Source: Actinomycetota bacterium (GTDB lineage Bacteria > Actinomycetota > Actinomycetes > Streptosporangiales > Streptosporangiaceae). Taken from it: a stretch of DNA of 9,086 nucleotides. The position numbers and the translations under genes are program-made. The stretch lies in contig PMST01000151.1 in NCBI GenBank assembly GCA_003168295.1, forward strand, positions 10,921 through 20,006, given 5' to 3'. The notes under the pieces were generated by a model, which saw only the letters and a program-made list of their open reading frames with translations, had not been told where the DNA came from and did no database searches. Below, piece after piece: positions 1 through 6,349 of the stretch (position 1 is its first letter; the number at the start of each line of letters is the position of its first letter).

Positions 1-374
1 TCTTCGAGCTCGGTCAGTTCCGCGTCGCTGATTTCGGCGGCGTCGAGCAGCTGATGACGGGTCATGCCGACGGGCGTCCGCCCCGGACCGGACTCCGGCG
101 GCTGGCCGTTGCCATCTTCCCCGCCGGCGGCCAGCCGTTCCTTGATGACGCGCAGCGGCAGGTACGAATCCCGCTGCATGGTCAGGATGTATCGGAGCCG
201 GGCGATGTCGGGCGCGGAGAACCGGCGGTACCCCGAGCGCGACCTGGCCGGCTCGATCAGCCCCTCGGCCTCCAGAAAGCGGATCTTCGAGGTACTGATA
301 TCCGGAAATTCCGGGCGCAGCTGGGCTAGCACCTCGCCGATACCGAATTGGCCGCGCGGTGACTGCTCACTCAT
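1..374 (-). CDS. ftsR: MerR-family transcriptional regulator, FtsR-like (partial, C-terminus off left edge)
   Basis: This is the N-terminal 124 codons of a DNA-binding regulator; the gene continues beyond the left edge. A winged-helix MerR domain spans about residues 10-82. It has the signature FGIGEVLAQLRPEFP, then SKIRFLEAEGL (29-39) and SGYRRFSAPDIARLRYI (47-63). The phrases RPEFPD, SKIRFLEAEGL and SGYRRF match what I recall of Rv1828 of M. tuberculosis and FtsR of Corynebacterium, which activates ftsZ transcription. A low-complexity Gly/Pro linker (84-100) follows, and then the start of a helical C-terminal part. The ATG at 374 is preceded by only a weak GGGAA. The gene lies 51 bp after the GarA-like gene on the same strand, as in Mycobacterium, so co-transcription is likely. 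The assignment to MerR is firm; the FtsR orthology rests on motif resemblance plus gene order. Confidence 0.88.
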   Translation of the reverse strand, partial: MSEQSPRGQFGIGEVLAQLRPEFPDISTSKIRFLEAEGLIEPARSRSGYRRFSAPDIARLRYILTMQRDSYLPLRVIKERLAAGGEDGNGQPPESGPGRTPVGMTRHQLLDAAEISDAELTELE

Positions 375-425
375 GAGGTGTTTCCCGTGCGCCTCATGCC
401 GTATTTCCCGCGCGCCAGCGGCAGC

Positions 426-1043
426 TCATGCGTAGTCCTGGGCGCCGCCCCTGCCGCGGCGGTCAGCCGAAGGCGCGGGACCGAGGTCCTGGCCGGTGAG
501 GAAGAGCAGCCGGAACTTGCCGATCTGGACTTCGTCTCCGCCGGTCAGCTCCGCCTCCTCGATACGCTCCCGGTTCACGTAGGTGCCGTTGAGGCTGCCG
601 ACGTCGCGCACGGTGAACCGGAAGCCCTGGCGGTAGAACTCGGCGTGCCGCCGGGAGACCGTCACGTCGTCGAGGAAGATGTCGCTGTCCGGGTGGCGGC
701 CCGCGGTGGTCAGGTCGCCGTCGAGCCGGAACCTGCTGCCCGCGTTGGGGCCGCGCATGACCAGCAGCAGCGCGCTGCCCGGCGGCAGGGCACCGAACGA
801 CGCCGAGTCCGGGAACAGGTCGTCGGCCAGGTCGCCGTCGTCCGTCCGGCCCAGCGATATCGTCGAGGTGGTCTCACCGGGACGGGCGGGCATGCTCCCG
901 GTCCCTGGCGCGGGGGCCGCGGGCCCGGCCGGCATCCCGGCTCCTGGGGGCACGGGTACGCCCAGCTGGGCGCCGCAATTCGAGCAGAACCTGGCGCCTT
1001 CGGGATTGGGCCGACCGCACCGGGCGCAGTAGACGCGTGGCAT
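426..1043 (-). CDS. garA: GarA/OdhI-type FHA regulator with N-terminal zinc ribbon
   Basis: This 205-residue cytoplasmic protein resembles GarA/OdhI, whose FHA domain binds and restrains 2-oxoglutarate dehydrogenase until Ser/Thr kinases phosphorylate its N-terminus. A zinc ribbon (C6, C9, C20, C23) opens the protein. A Pro/Ala/Gly linker (about 28-56) leads to ETTST at 57-61, the equivalent of the ETTSVF motif phosphorylated by PknG/PknB. The FHA domain (about 91-184) keeps GRH (115-117), SRRH (130-133) and SLNGTYVN (150-157). Its core around HPDSDIFLDDVTVSRRHAEF is nearly identical to mycobacterial GarA as I remember it. The zinc ribbon is absent from the mycobacterial protein. I chose the ATG at 1043 because the ribbon starts there and GGGGAGG lies 12 nt upstream; the frame stays open to 1331 but that extension looks non-coding. 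Binding to 2-oxoglutarate dehydrogenase is inferred from the family. Confidence 0.9.
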   Translation of the reverse strand: MPRVYCARCGRPNPEGARFCSNCGAQLGVPVPPGAGMPAGPAAPAPGTGSMPARPGETTSTISLGRTDDGDLADDLFPDSASFGALPPGSALLLVMRGPNAGSRFRLDGDLTTAGRHPDSDIFLDDVTVSRRHAEFYRQGFRFTVRDVGSLNGTYVNRERIEEAELTGGDEVQIGKFRLLFLTGQDLGPAPSADRRGRGGAQDYA

Positions 1044-1397
1044 ACCTTCGCTCGGCCTCCCCTCAGTCTGGTCCTCGGCTTCGATCGATCCTGCCCAAGG
1101 TACGCGAGAAGAGGCGGGGCGGTCCACGCGCCGCGCGAACAGCCCGCGCCGGCCGCGTCCGTTATTTTGGTCGCGACGCTTCCGCCACACCGCCTCGTCA
1201 CCTCCGCCGTCGCTTACCGCCGCGGCGGCCGAGAACCGCCCGGGCGAATCGCAATGCGCGATTCTCTCATATTCGTCCACATTCACGAATTCCGCGCCGT
1301 GGATGCCTTTCCCACCTCGCGTGAGCCACAAAGCTTACCCCGACGCCGTGTGTTTATCTGCGAACTGACCTCTCCTATGCAGGACGCTTACCCGGCC
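1044..1397. other. Intergenic region upstream of the garA-like gene
   Basis: This 354-bp gap separates the stop of the pyrophosphorylase gene from the FHA gene start. Part of it (about 1150-1380) is visibly more AT-rich than the flanking genes, as expected of a control region. It holds an inverted repeat GAATCGC-N5-GCGATTC (1246-1264), a second one ATTCGT-N8-ACGAAT (1271-1290), and the palindrome CCGCCGCGGCGG (1217-1228). On the minus strand TAAGCT (1337-1332) fits the TAnnnT form of an actinobacterial -10, but no good -35 sits upstream. I see no convincing gene or terminator on either strand. A promoter for garA-ftsR is expected here but is not pinned down. Confidence 0.55.
1246..1290. repeat. 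Two adjacent inverted repeats in the garA leader
   Basis: GAATCGC (1246-1252) and GCGATTC (1258-1264) form 7-bp arms around a 5-nt spacer. Six bases on, ATTCGT (1271-1276) and ACGAAT (1285-1290) form 6-bp arms around 8 nt. They lie about 200-245 bp upstream of the garA-like start. They could be an operator or a small RNA structure; chance is also possible with arms this short. Confidence 0.35.
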
Positions 1398-3896
1398 TTA
1401 GCGGCCCGCTTGCTCAACCACCGAGGCCCACTCGTCGAGCAGCAGCTGCGCGGTGTCGGCGTCGTTTCCCTCGGCCCACAGATGGGTGACGGCGTCGGCC
1501 GGGTCGGGCAGGACGAGCACCCAGCCGCGATCGCGCTCGGTGACTCGCACGCCATCGGTGGTATCGATATCGTGATCGCCTGCGGCCTCCATGACCGTGC
1601 GCATGACACCGCCCTTGGCCGCCCACGGGGTCGGAATCGACCGCTTGAGCAAGTGCGCGACGGGGATCCTGGCGTCGATCTGGCTCAGCGTCAGCCTGGT
1701 CCTCGCGACCAGGCCGAGCAGCCTGACGAAGGCGGCGATGCCGTCGATGGTGCGGGAGCATTCAGGCACCACGAAACCGCCGTGACCGTCGGCCGCGAAG
1801 ATGACCTCATGTTGCGCCGCGGCCAGCGTGAGCGCGTGCATCGAGGTCGGCGTCCAGTTCACCTGGACGCCGTGGAAACGGCACACCTGCTCCGCCACCC
1901 TGGTCGTGGTCACCGGCAGCGCTACCTGGCCTCCCTTACGCTCGGCCGCGACCAGGTCGAGTACGGCGAGCAGCGCCCGGTCCTCGCTGACTAGCTCGCC
2001 TTTCTCATCCACAAGCTGGATCCGCTCTCCGACCGGGTCGAACCTGACCCCGAATGCCGCCTTGGACGAGGACACCATCTCGGCCAGCCGCTGCAGGCCG
2101 GCGCGCTGCTGCGCGACGGTCTCAGTCGGGGACACCTCGTCCAGCCGGTTGTTCAGGGTGAGCACGTCCACGCCGATGGTGCCGAGCAGGCTGGGAAGCA
2201 CCAGCGACGCGGTACCGCCGGCGCAATCCGCGACCACTTTGAGATTGGCATCGCGCACGCCGCTCATATCGATGCACCCGAGCAGCTCGTGGGTGTACGA
2301 CTCGACCACCCGGGGCGGGTAGCTGAGCTCGGCGATCTCGCCGGGGAAGGCCCGGCGGAACTCCTGCCGGGAAAAGACCCGCTCCAGCTTGCGCTGGTCC
2401 GCCTGAGACAGCTCGGCCCCGCGCTCGTCCAGGAAGATGATGTCGATGGACTGCGGGTCACCTGCCGTGGTGCGCAGCGCGATGCCACCGCTGTAGTGAT
2501 CCCTGGCCGTCTCGAACCTGGCCACCGGAAGCGGCTGGGCCTCCAGGTCCACCACGTTGATGGCGCTGGCGTTCAGCGCACCCTGCACGGCCCGTTTCAG
2601 CGCCCGCGCCGCCCGTGACACGTCCCGTGAGGTGGTGACGGTGGAGCCCTTGCGCAACATGGTGGCGTAGGCGCTGGCCAGGCGGACCGCCAGTTCGGGC
2701 GTCACCTCCACGTTGACCAGCCCGGACACGCCGCGCGGGCCGAACAAGGTGCGCTGGCCCCTGGACTCCCAGATCACGCTGGTATTCACCACCGCGCCTG
2801 CCTCGATGGTCTTGAACGGGTACACCTTCACGGCGGCGGACAGGTAGGCCTCGGGCTCGATCAGGCACTCGTCTCCGACGACCGCGCCCTCCTCGATCCT
2901 GGCCAGCCGCATGACGTCGGTGTTCTTGCCGATCACGCAGCCGCGCAGGGTCACGCCCTGGCCGATGTAGACGTTGTTGTGCACCACGGCGCGGTGCAGG
3001 AACGCGCCCTCCTTGACCACGACGTTACTGCCGATGACCGTGTACTCGCGCAGGTGCGCGCCCGCCTCGATCTTGGCGTAGTCCCCGATGCACAGCGGGC
3101 CGGTGAGGACGGCGTCGGCGTCGACCTCGGCACCCTCGGCGACCCAGACTCCTGGTGAGACCTCGAACCCGGCGATGTCGCTGTGCACCCGGCCGGCCAG
3201 CACGTCGGCCTGCGCCTTCATGTAGCTCTCGTGGGTCCCGACATCTTCCCAGTAGTCCTCTGATATGTAGCCGAACAGCGGCGCGCCGCGCTTGAGCAGC
3301 TTGGGGAACACGTCGCCGGACCAGTCGACCACCTCACCCGGCGGAACCTCCGCGAGCACCTCGGGTTCCATCACGTACAGCCCGGTATTGACCGTGTCGG
3401 AGAAGACCTGGCCCCACGTCGGCTTCTCCAGGAACCGCAGGATCTGGCCATCTTCCGCGGTGATCACGATGCCGAACTCGAGCGGGTTGGGTACCCGGGC
3501 CAGGCCGACCGTGACCAGCGCGCCCTTCTCTTTGTGGAAACGGACCAGCGCGGTCAGGTCCATGTCGGTGAGCGCGTCGCCTGAGATGACCAGGAAGGGC
3601 TCGTCTCGCAGCGCGTCCTCGGCGTTCCTGACGCTGCCCGCGGTGCCGAGCGGCATCTCTTCGGTGGCGTACTGCAGGCTCATCCCGAACTCCTCGCCGT
3701 CGCCGAAGTAATTACGGACGAGCGCGGCGAGGAACTGGACGGTCACGACGGTCTCATCGAAGCCGTGCCGCTTGAGCAGCCGCAGCACATGCTCCATGAT
3801 CGGCCTGTTGGCCACGGGAAGCAGCGGCTTGGGCTGGTTTGCGGTCATCGGTCGCAGCCGCGTCCCCTCGCCCCCTGCCATGACGACGGCCTTCAA
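1398..3896 (-). CDS. Mannose-1-phosphate guanylyltransferase-like sugar-nucleotide pyrophosphorylase with degenerate phosphomannomutase-like tail
   Basis: The 832-residue protein has three parts. Residues 1-235 are a nucleotidyltransferase with AGGEGTRLRPMT (7-18), PKP (22-24), the metal aspartate of SGD (105-107), FLEKP (155-159) and WEDVGT (216-221). It should couple a sugar 1-phosphate to an NTP; GDP-mannose formation is the usual assignment. Residues about 245-375 are left-handed beta-helix hexapeptide repeats. Residues about 380-832 align in order with the phosphohexomutase fold, but all four active-site loops are altered: TTAGDP (476-481) for TASHNP, DPVGER (620-625) for DGDADR, ADGHGG (702-707) in the sugar loop, and LPDPADA (796-802) for RPSGTEP. 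Mutase activity is therefore unlikely. I chose the TTG at 3896 because the family begins KAVVMAGG and GGGAAGGGAG lies 11 nt upstream. The length matches Streptomyces homologues of about 831 residues. It lies 133 bp after the phosphatidyltransferase gene and is probably co-transcribed with it. Confidence 0.9.
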   Translation of the reverse strand: MKAVVMAGGEGTRLRPMTANQPKPLLPVANRPIMEHVLRLLKRHGFDETVVTVQFLAALVRNYFGDGEEFGMSLQYATEEMPLGTAGSVRNAEDALRDEPFLVISGDALTDMDLTALVRFHKEKGALVTVGLARVPNPLEFGIVITAEDGQILRFLEKPTWGQVFSDTVNTGLYVMEPEVLAEVPPGEVVDWSGDVFPKLLKRGAPLFGYISEDYWEDVGTHESYMKAQADVLAGRVHSDIAGFEVSPGVWVAEGAEVDADAVLTGPLCIGDYAKIEAGAHLREYTVIGSNVVVKEGAFLHRAVVHNNVYIGQGVTLRGCVIGKNTDVMRLARIEEGAVVGDECLIEPEAYLSAAVKVYPFKTIEAGAVVNTSVIWESRGQRTLFGPRGVSGLVNVEVTPELAVRLASAYATMLRKGSTVTTSRDVSRAARALKRAVQGALNASAINVVDLEAQPLPVARFETARDHYSGGIALRTTAGDPQSIDIIFLDERGAELSQADQRKLERVFSRQEFRRAFPGEIAELSYPPRVVESYTHELLGCIDMSGVRDANLKVVADCAGGTASLVLPSLLGTIGVDVLTLNNRLDEVSPTETVAQQRAGLQRLAEMVSSSKAAFGVRFDPVGERIQLVDEKGELVSEDRALLAVLDLVAAERKGGQVALPVTTTRVAEQVCRFHGVQVNWTPTSMHALTLAAAQHEVIFAADGHGGFVVPECSRTIDGIAAFVRLLGLVARTRLTLSQIDARIPVAHLLKRSIPTPWAAKGGVMRTVMEAAGDHDIDTTDGVRVTERDRGWVLVLPDPADAVTHLWAEGNDADTAQLLLDEWASVVEQAGR

Positions 3897-3917
3897 TGGA
3901 TTTGCGGCTCCCTTCCC
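3897..3917 (-). promoter_or_regulatory. Ribosome binding site supporting a TTG start
   Basis: GGGAAGGGAG (minus strand 3917-3908) lies 11 nt upstream of the TTG at 3896. No ATG or GTG in frame lies near the conserved start KAVVMAGGEGTR. The only upstream Met codons, at 4070 and just after it, would add about 58 residues of no recognisable family and overlap the preceding gene. Confidence 0.65.
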
Positions 3918-4011
3918 GATTTCCCCCCTTAGGTGTACCCCCCGTCTGCGGATTAACGGGTCCTGCGTCACTTTCCCGGTCTTCCGTTCGCGGGCCGAAG
4001 GCCAGCAGCTC

Positions 4012-4062
4012 GCGGACTCGCCCGCCGGTTCACGGACCCGCTCCGCCGCTTTGCGGACTCGC
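4012..4062. repeat. Short direct repeat at the end of the phosphatidyltransferase gene
   Basis: GCGGACTCGC occurs at 4012-4021 and again at 4053-4062, 41 bp apart. A related ACGGACCCGC lies between them (4032-4041), so the unit appears about three times. The copies straddle the stop codon at 4030-4032. They may reflect local slippage that shaped the variable C-terminal tail; no regulatory role is evident. Confidence 0.5.
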
Positions 4063-4626
4063 ATAGCCACCGACCAGGCTCCGCACCTGGGCGAGATACA
4101 ACATCGCGGCCCACCAGTACAACAGCGTGCCCCAGGTCGCGAAGGCCCAGCCTATTACCCGGGCCAGCGTTCCGCCCCAGCCAGGGTGATCGCCGAGGAA
4201 GAGCAGCGGGAAGGCGTAAAGCAGGCACAGGGTTGCTCCCTTGCCGGCCAGGCTCACCTGCAAGGTGCCGAACCCGGCCCGGCGGCGCAGCACGCCGAGC
4301 GCCGCGCCGACCGTCAGCTCGCGCAGCCCCAGGACGGCCACCAGCCACCAGGGGATGATCCCCCGGATCGCGAGCGCGACGATGGTCGACACGATGTACA
4401 GCCGGTCCGCGGCCGGATCAAGTACCTGGCCGAGCCTGCTGGTCTGGTTCAGCGCGCGGGCGATCTTGCCATCCAGCCAGTCGGACAGGCCCGCGACGAT
4501 GAGCAGGGCCACGGCCCAGTCGTCGGCCACGGCCGTCCGCGGCCCGAGCACCAGCCACAAGAAAACCGGCACCCCGGCCAGCCGGGCGGCGCTGATCCCG
4601 TTCGGGATCGTAAGGACACGGTCCAC
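4030..4626 (-). CDS. CDP-alcohol phosphatidyltransferase, probable eukaryote-type cardiolipin synthase
   Basis: This 198-residue integral membrane enzyme carries the complete family motif D-x2-DG-x2-AR-x8-G-x3-D-x3-D, from SDWLDGKIAR to GQVLDPAADR. These acidic residues bind Mg2+ and the CDP-alcohol. The N-terminus DRVLTIPNGISAARLAGVPV is typical of the family. Several hydrophobic stretches follow, including FLWLVL, AVALLIVAGL, VSTIVALAI, WWLVAVLGL and LLYAFPLLFL, consistent with about six membrane segments. The family includes PgsA and the cardiolipin synthase of Streptomyces coelicolor (SCO1389), which joins CDP-diacylglycerol and phosphatidylglycerol. In Streptomyces, as I recall, that gene also lies next to a sugar pyrophosphorylase like the one here, which favours cardiolipin synthase over PgsA. 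The start is GTG 4626; GAGGA lies 10 nt upstream, although the transcript may instead be leaderless. The tail past the last membrane segment is Gly/Ser-rich and probably variable. Confidence 0.87.
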   Translation of the reverse strand: MDRVLTIPNGISAARLAGVPVFLWLVLGPRTAVADDWAVALLIVAGLSDWLDGKIARALNQTSRLGQVLDPAADRLYIVSTIVALAIRGIIPWWLVAVLGLRELTVGAALGVLRRRAGFGTLQVSLAGKGATLCLLYAFPLLFLGDHPGWGGTLARVIGWAFATWGTLLYWWAAMLYLAQVRSLVGGYASPQSGGAGP

Positions 4627-4647
4627 GGACCCAGTATCCTCAACTAA
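4627..4647. promoter_or_regulatory. Divergent promoter region with overlapping -10 elements, probably leaderless both ways
   Basis: Only 21 bp separate the two divergent start codons. On the plus strand TATCCT (4635-4640) ends 7 nt before the prfC GTG at 4648. On the minus strand GATACT (4638-4633) ends 6 nt before the phosphatidyltransferase GTG at 4626. Both hexamers resemble actinobacterial -10 elements, and both would start transcription at the start codon itself. prfC has no Shine-Dalgarno sequence here. Neither strand shows a good -35. The -10 assignments are inference from spacing and similarity. Confidence 0.5.
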
Positions 4648-6321
4648 GTGACTATGGCGGATACGGGGGCGCCTGCTCGTGCCGCCGACACGAAGGTGCC
4701 CGATTCGAAGGTTCTGGATTCCAAGGTTCTGGCCGAGGCGGGTAAGCGCCGGACGTTCGCGGTGATCAGCCACCCGGACGCGGGAAAGTCCACGCTGACC
4801 GAGGCGCTGGCCCTGCACGCGTCGGCGATTACGCAGGCCGGCGCGGTGCACGGCAAGGCAGGCCGGCGCGGGGTGACCTCGGACTGGATGGCGATGGAAC
4901 GCGCCCGGGGCATCTCGATCACCTCGGCGGCGCTTCGTTTCGACTACCACGGCACGATGCTGAACCTGCTCGACACGCCGGGACACGCGGATTTCTCCGA
5001 GGACACCTACCGGGTCCTTTCCGCGGTCGACTGCGCGGTCATGCTGCTCGACTCGGCCAAGGGCCTGGAACCGCAGACGCTGAAGCTGTTCGACGTGTGC
5101 CGGAGCCGGTCCGTCCCGGTGATCACCTTCGTGAACAAGTGGGACCGGCCCGGCCGGGAGCCGCTTGAGCTGCTCGACGAGATCGAGCAGCGGATCGGGC
5201 TGCGCCCGGCCCCGGTGAACTGGCCGGTCGGCGTGGCCGGCGACTTCCGCGGCCTGATCGAACGGACCACCAGGGACTACATCACCTTCACCAGGACCCC
5301 GGGCGGGGCCGAGCGTGCCCTGGAAACCCGGCTCGACGCCGGGGCCGCGGCCGCCAGGGACGGCGATGCGTTTGCGACCGCGCTGGAGGAACTGGCGCTG
5401 CTCGATGAGATCTACGGCGGTCTCGGGGGCCTGGGCGGCGCTGACGGACTCGACATGGAGTCATTCCTGGCCGGCGTGACGAGCCCGGTGCTGTTCGGTG
5501 CCGCGCTGCCGAACTTCGGTGTCCGCCGCCTGCTCGACGCCGTGACCACCTATGCTCCGCCGCCCGCCGAGCGCACCGACATCAGGGGCGAACCGCGGCC
5601 GGTCGACGCGCCGTTCTCCGGCCTGGTGTTCAAGGTGCAGGCCAACATGGACCCGGCCCACCGGGACCGGATGGCGTTCGTCCGGGTGTGCTCGGGCCGG
5701 TTCGAGCGCGGCATGGTGCTGACCCACGCCGCCACCGGGCGGCCGTTCGCCACCAAGTACGCGCAGTCGATGTTCGGCCAGGACCGGGAGACCGTCGAGG
5801 AAGCCTTTCCCGGCGACGTCATCGGCCTGGTCAACGCGACCGCGCTACGCCCGGGCGACACTCTCTACGCCGGCGACGTCCCGGTCGAGTTCCCGCCCAT
5901 CCCCAGCTTCGCGCCCGAGCACTTCGCGGTGGTGCGCGGCAAGGAAGCGGGCAAGCAGAAGCAGTTCCGGCGCGGCATCGAGCAGCTGGACACCGAAGGC
6001 GTCGTCCAGGTCCTCGCCTCCGACCTGCGCGGTGATCAGGCTCCGGTGCTCGCCGCCGTGGGCCCGCTGCAGTTCGACGTGGTCCTGAACCGGCTCGAGC
6101 ACGAGTTCGGCGCCCGCGCCGAACTCGACCACCTCAATTACACGCTGGCCAGGCGCACCGACGCCGAGGGCATCCGCGCCCTGACCGGGCAGCGCGGGGT
6201 GGAGGTGCTGACCCGCCGCCACGACGGCGCCACCCTTGCGCTGTTCAGCGACAAGTGGCGGCTCGGCCAGGTCCAGCGCGAACACCCCGGCATCATGCTC
6301 GAGCCCCTCATCGCCGGCTAG
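4648..6321 (+). CDS. prfC: Peptide chain release factor 3 (RF3)
   Basis: This translational GTPase removes RF1/RF2 from the ribosome after peptide release. G1 is HPDAGKST (42-49), the switch I region reads MERARGISIT (83-92), G3 is DTPGHADF (109-116), and G4 is NKWD (163-166). The residues around the G motifs (TSDWMAMERARGISIT, EDTYRVLSAVD, DSAKGLEPQTLKLF) are RF3-type rather than EF-G or LepA. A beta-barrel domain 2 follows, with FSGLVFKVQANMDPAHRDR and YAQSMFGQDRETVEEAFPGD. The RF3 C-terminal domain has KQFRRGIEQLDTEGVVQV and GPLQFDVVLNRLEHEFGA. At 557 residues it is longer than E. coli RF3 (529). The excess is mainly a 33-residue N-terminal extension containing a KVxDS repeat. The start may be GTG 4648 or ATG 4654; I prefer GTG for its fit to a leaderless promoter. 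prfC ends 17 bp before a convergent gene. Confidence 0.96.
   Translation: MTMADTGAPARAADTKVPDSKVLDSKVLAEAGKRRTFAVISHPDAGKSTLTEALALHASAITQAGAVHGKAGRRGVTSDWMAMERARGISITSAALRFDYHGTMLNLLDTPGHADFSEDTYRVLSAVDCAVMLLDSAKGLEPQTLKLFDVCRSRSVPVITFVNKWDRPGREPLELLDEIEQRIGLRPAPVNWPVGVAGDFRGLIERTTRDYITFTRTPGGAERALETRLDAGAAAARDGDAFATALEELALLDEIYGGLGGLGGADGLDMESFLAGVTSPVLFGAALPNFGVRRLLDAVTTYAPPPAERTDIRGEPRPVDAPFSGLVFKVQANMDPAHRDRMAFVRVCSGRFERGMVLTHAATGRPFATKYAQSMFGQDRETVEEAFPGDVIGLVNATALRPGDTLYAGDVPVEFPPIPSFAPEHFAVVRGKEAGKQKQFRRGIEQLDTEGVVQVLASDLRGDQAPVLAAVGPLQFDVVLNRLEHEFGARAELDHLNYTLARRTDAEGIRALTGQRGVEVLTRRHDGATLALFSDKWRLGQVQREHPGIMLEPLIAG
4693..4737 (+). repeat. Three tandem 15-bp repeats in the prfC 5' coding region
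   Basis: Three imperfect 15-bp units start at 4693, 4708 and 4723, each beginning AAGGT. They encode KVPDS, KVLDS and KVLAE ahead of the GTPase domain. The number of copies could vary between strains by slippage without shifting the frame. Confidence 0.75.
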
Positions 6322-6332
6322 CTCAGGGCGGT

Positions 6333-6349
6333 GCCAGGTCAGCTCTGGC
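6333..6349. terminator. Possible weak terminator between convergent genes
   Basis: GCCAG (6333-6337) and CTGGC (6345-6349) can pair around a 7-nt loop, 11 bp after the prfC stop and straddling the stop codon of the convergent gene. There is no T-run on either side, and the stem is only 5 bp. It is offered only because the 17-bp gap leaves little other room for a terminator. Confidence 0.25.

Noticed and set aside
1044..1331. Extension of the garA-like gene upstream to an ATG at 1331
   Set aside because: The added 96 residues have no family pattern and lie in AT-richer sequence with inverted repeats; the zinc ribbon begins exactly at ATG 1043.
378..1994. Long plus-strand open frame of 538 codons across the garA and pyrophosphorylase genes
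   Set aside because: It is antisense to two well-supported genes, has no recognisable domain, and its composition is that of the opposite strand of high-GC coding DNA.
3897..4070. Extension of the pyrophosphorylase to the ATG at 4070
   Set aside because: It would overlap the preceding gene by 41 bp and put 58 unrelated residues before the conserved KAVVMAGG start; the TTG at 3896 has a good ribosome binding site.
4627..4986. Extension of the phosphatidyltransferase upstream to 4986
   Set aside because: The added sequence is antisense to the prfC 5' end, including its G1 motif, and the family N-terminus begins at GTG 4626.
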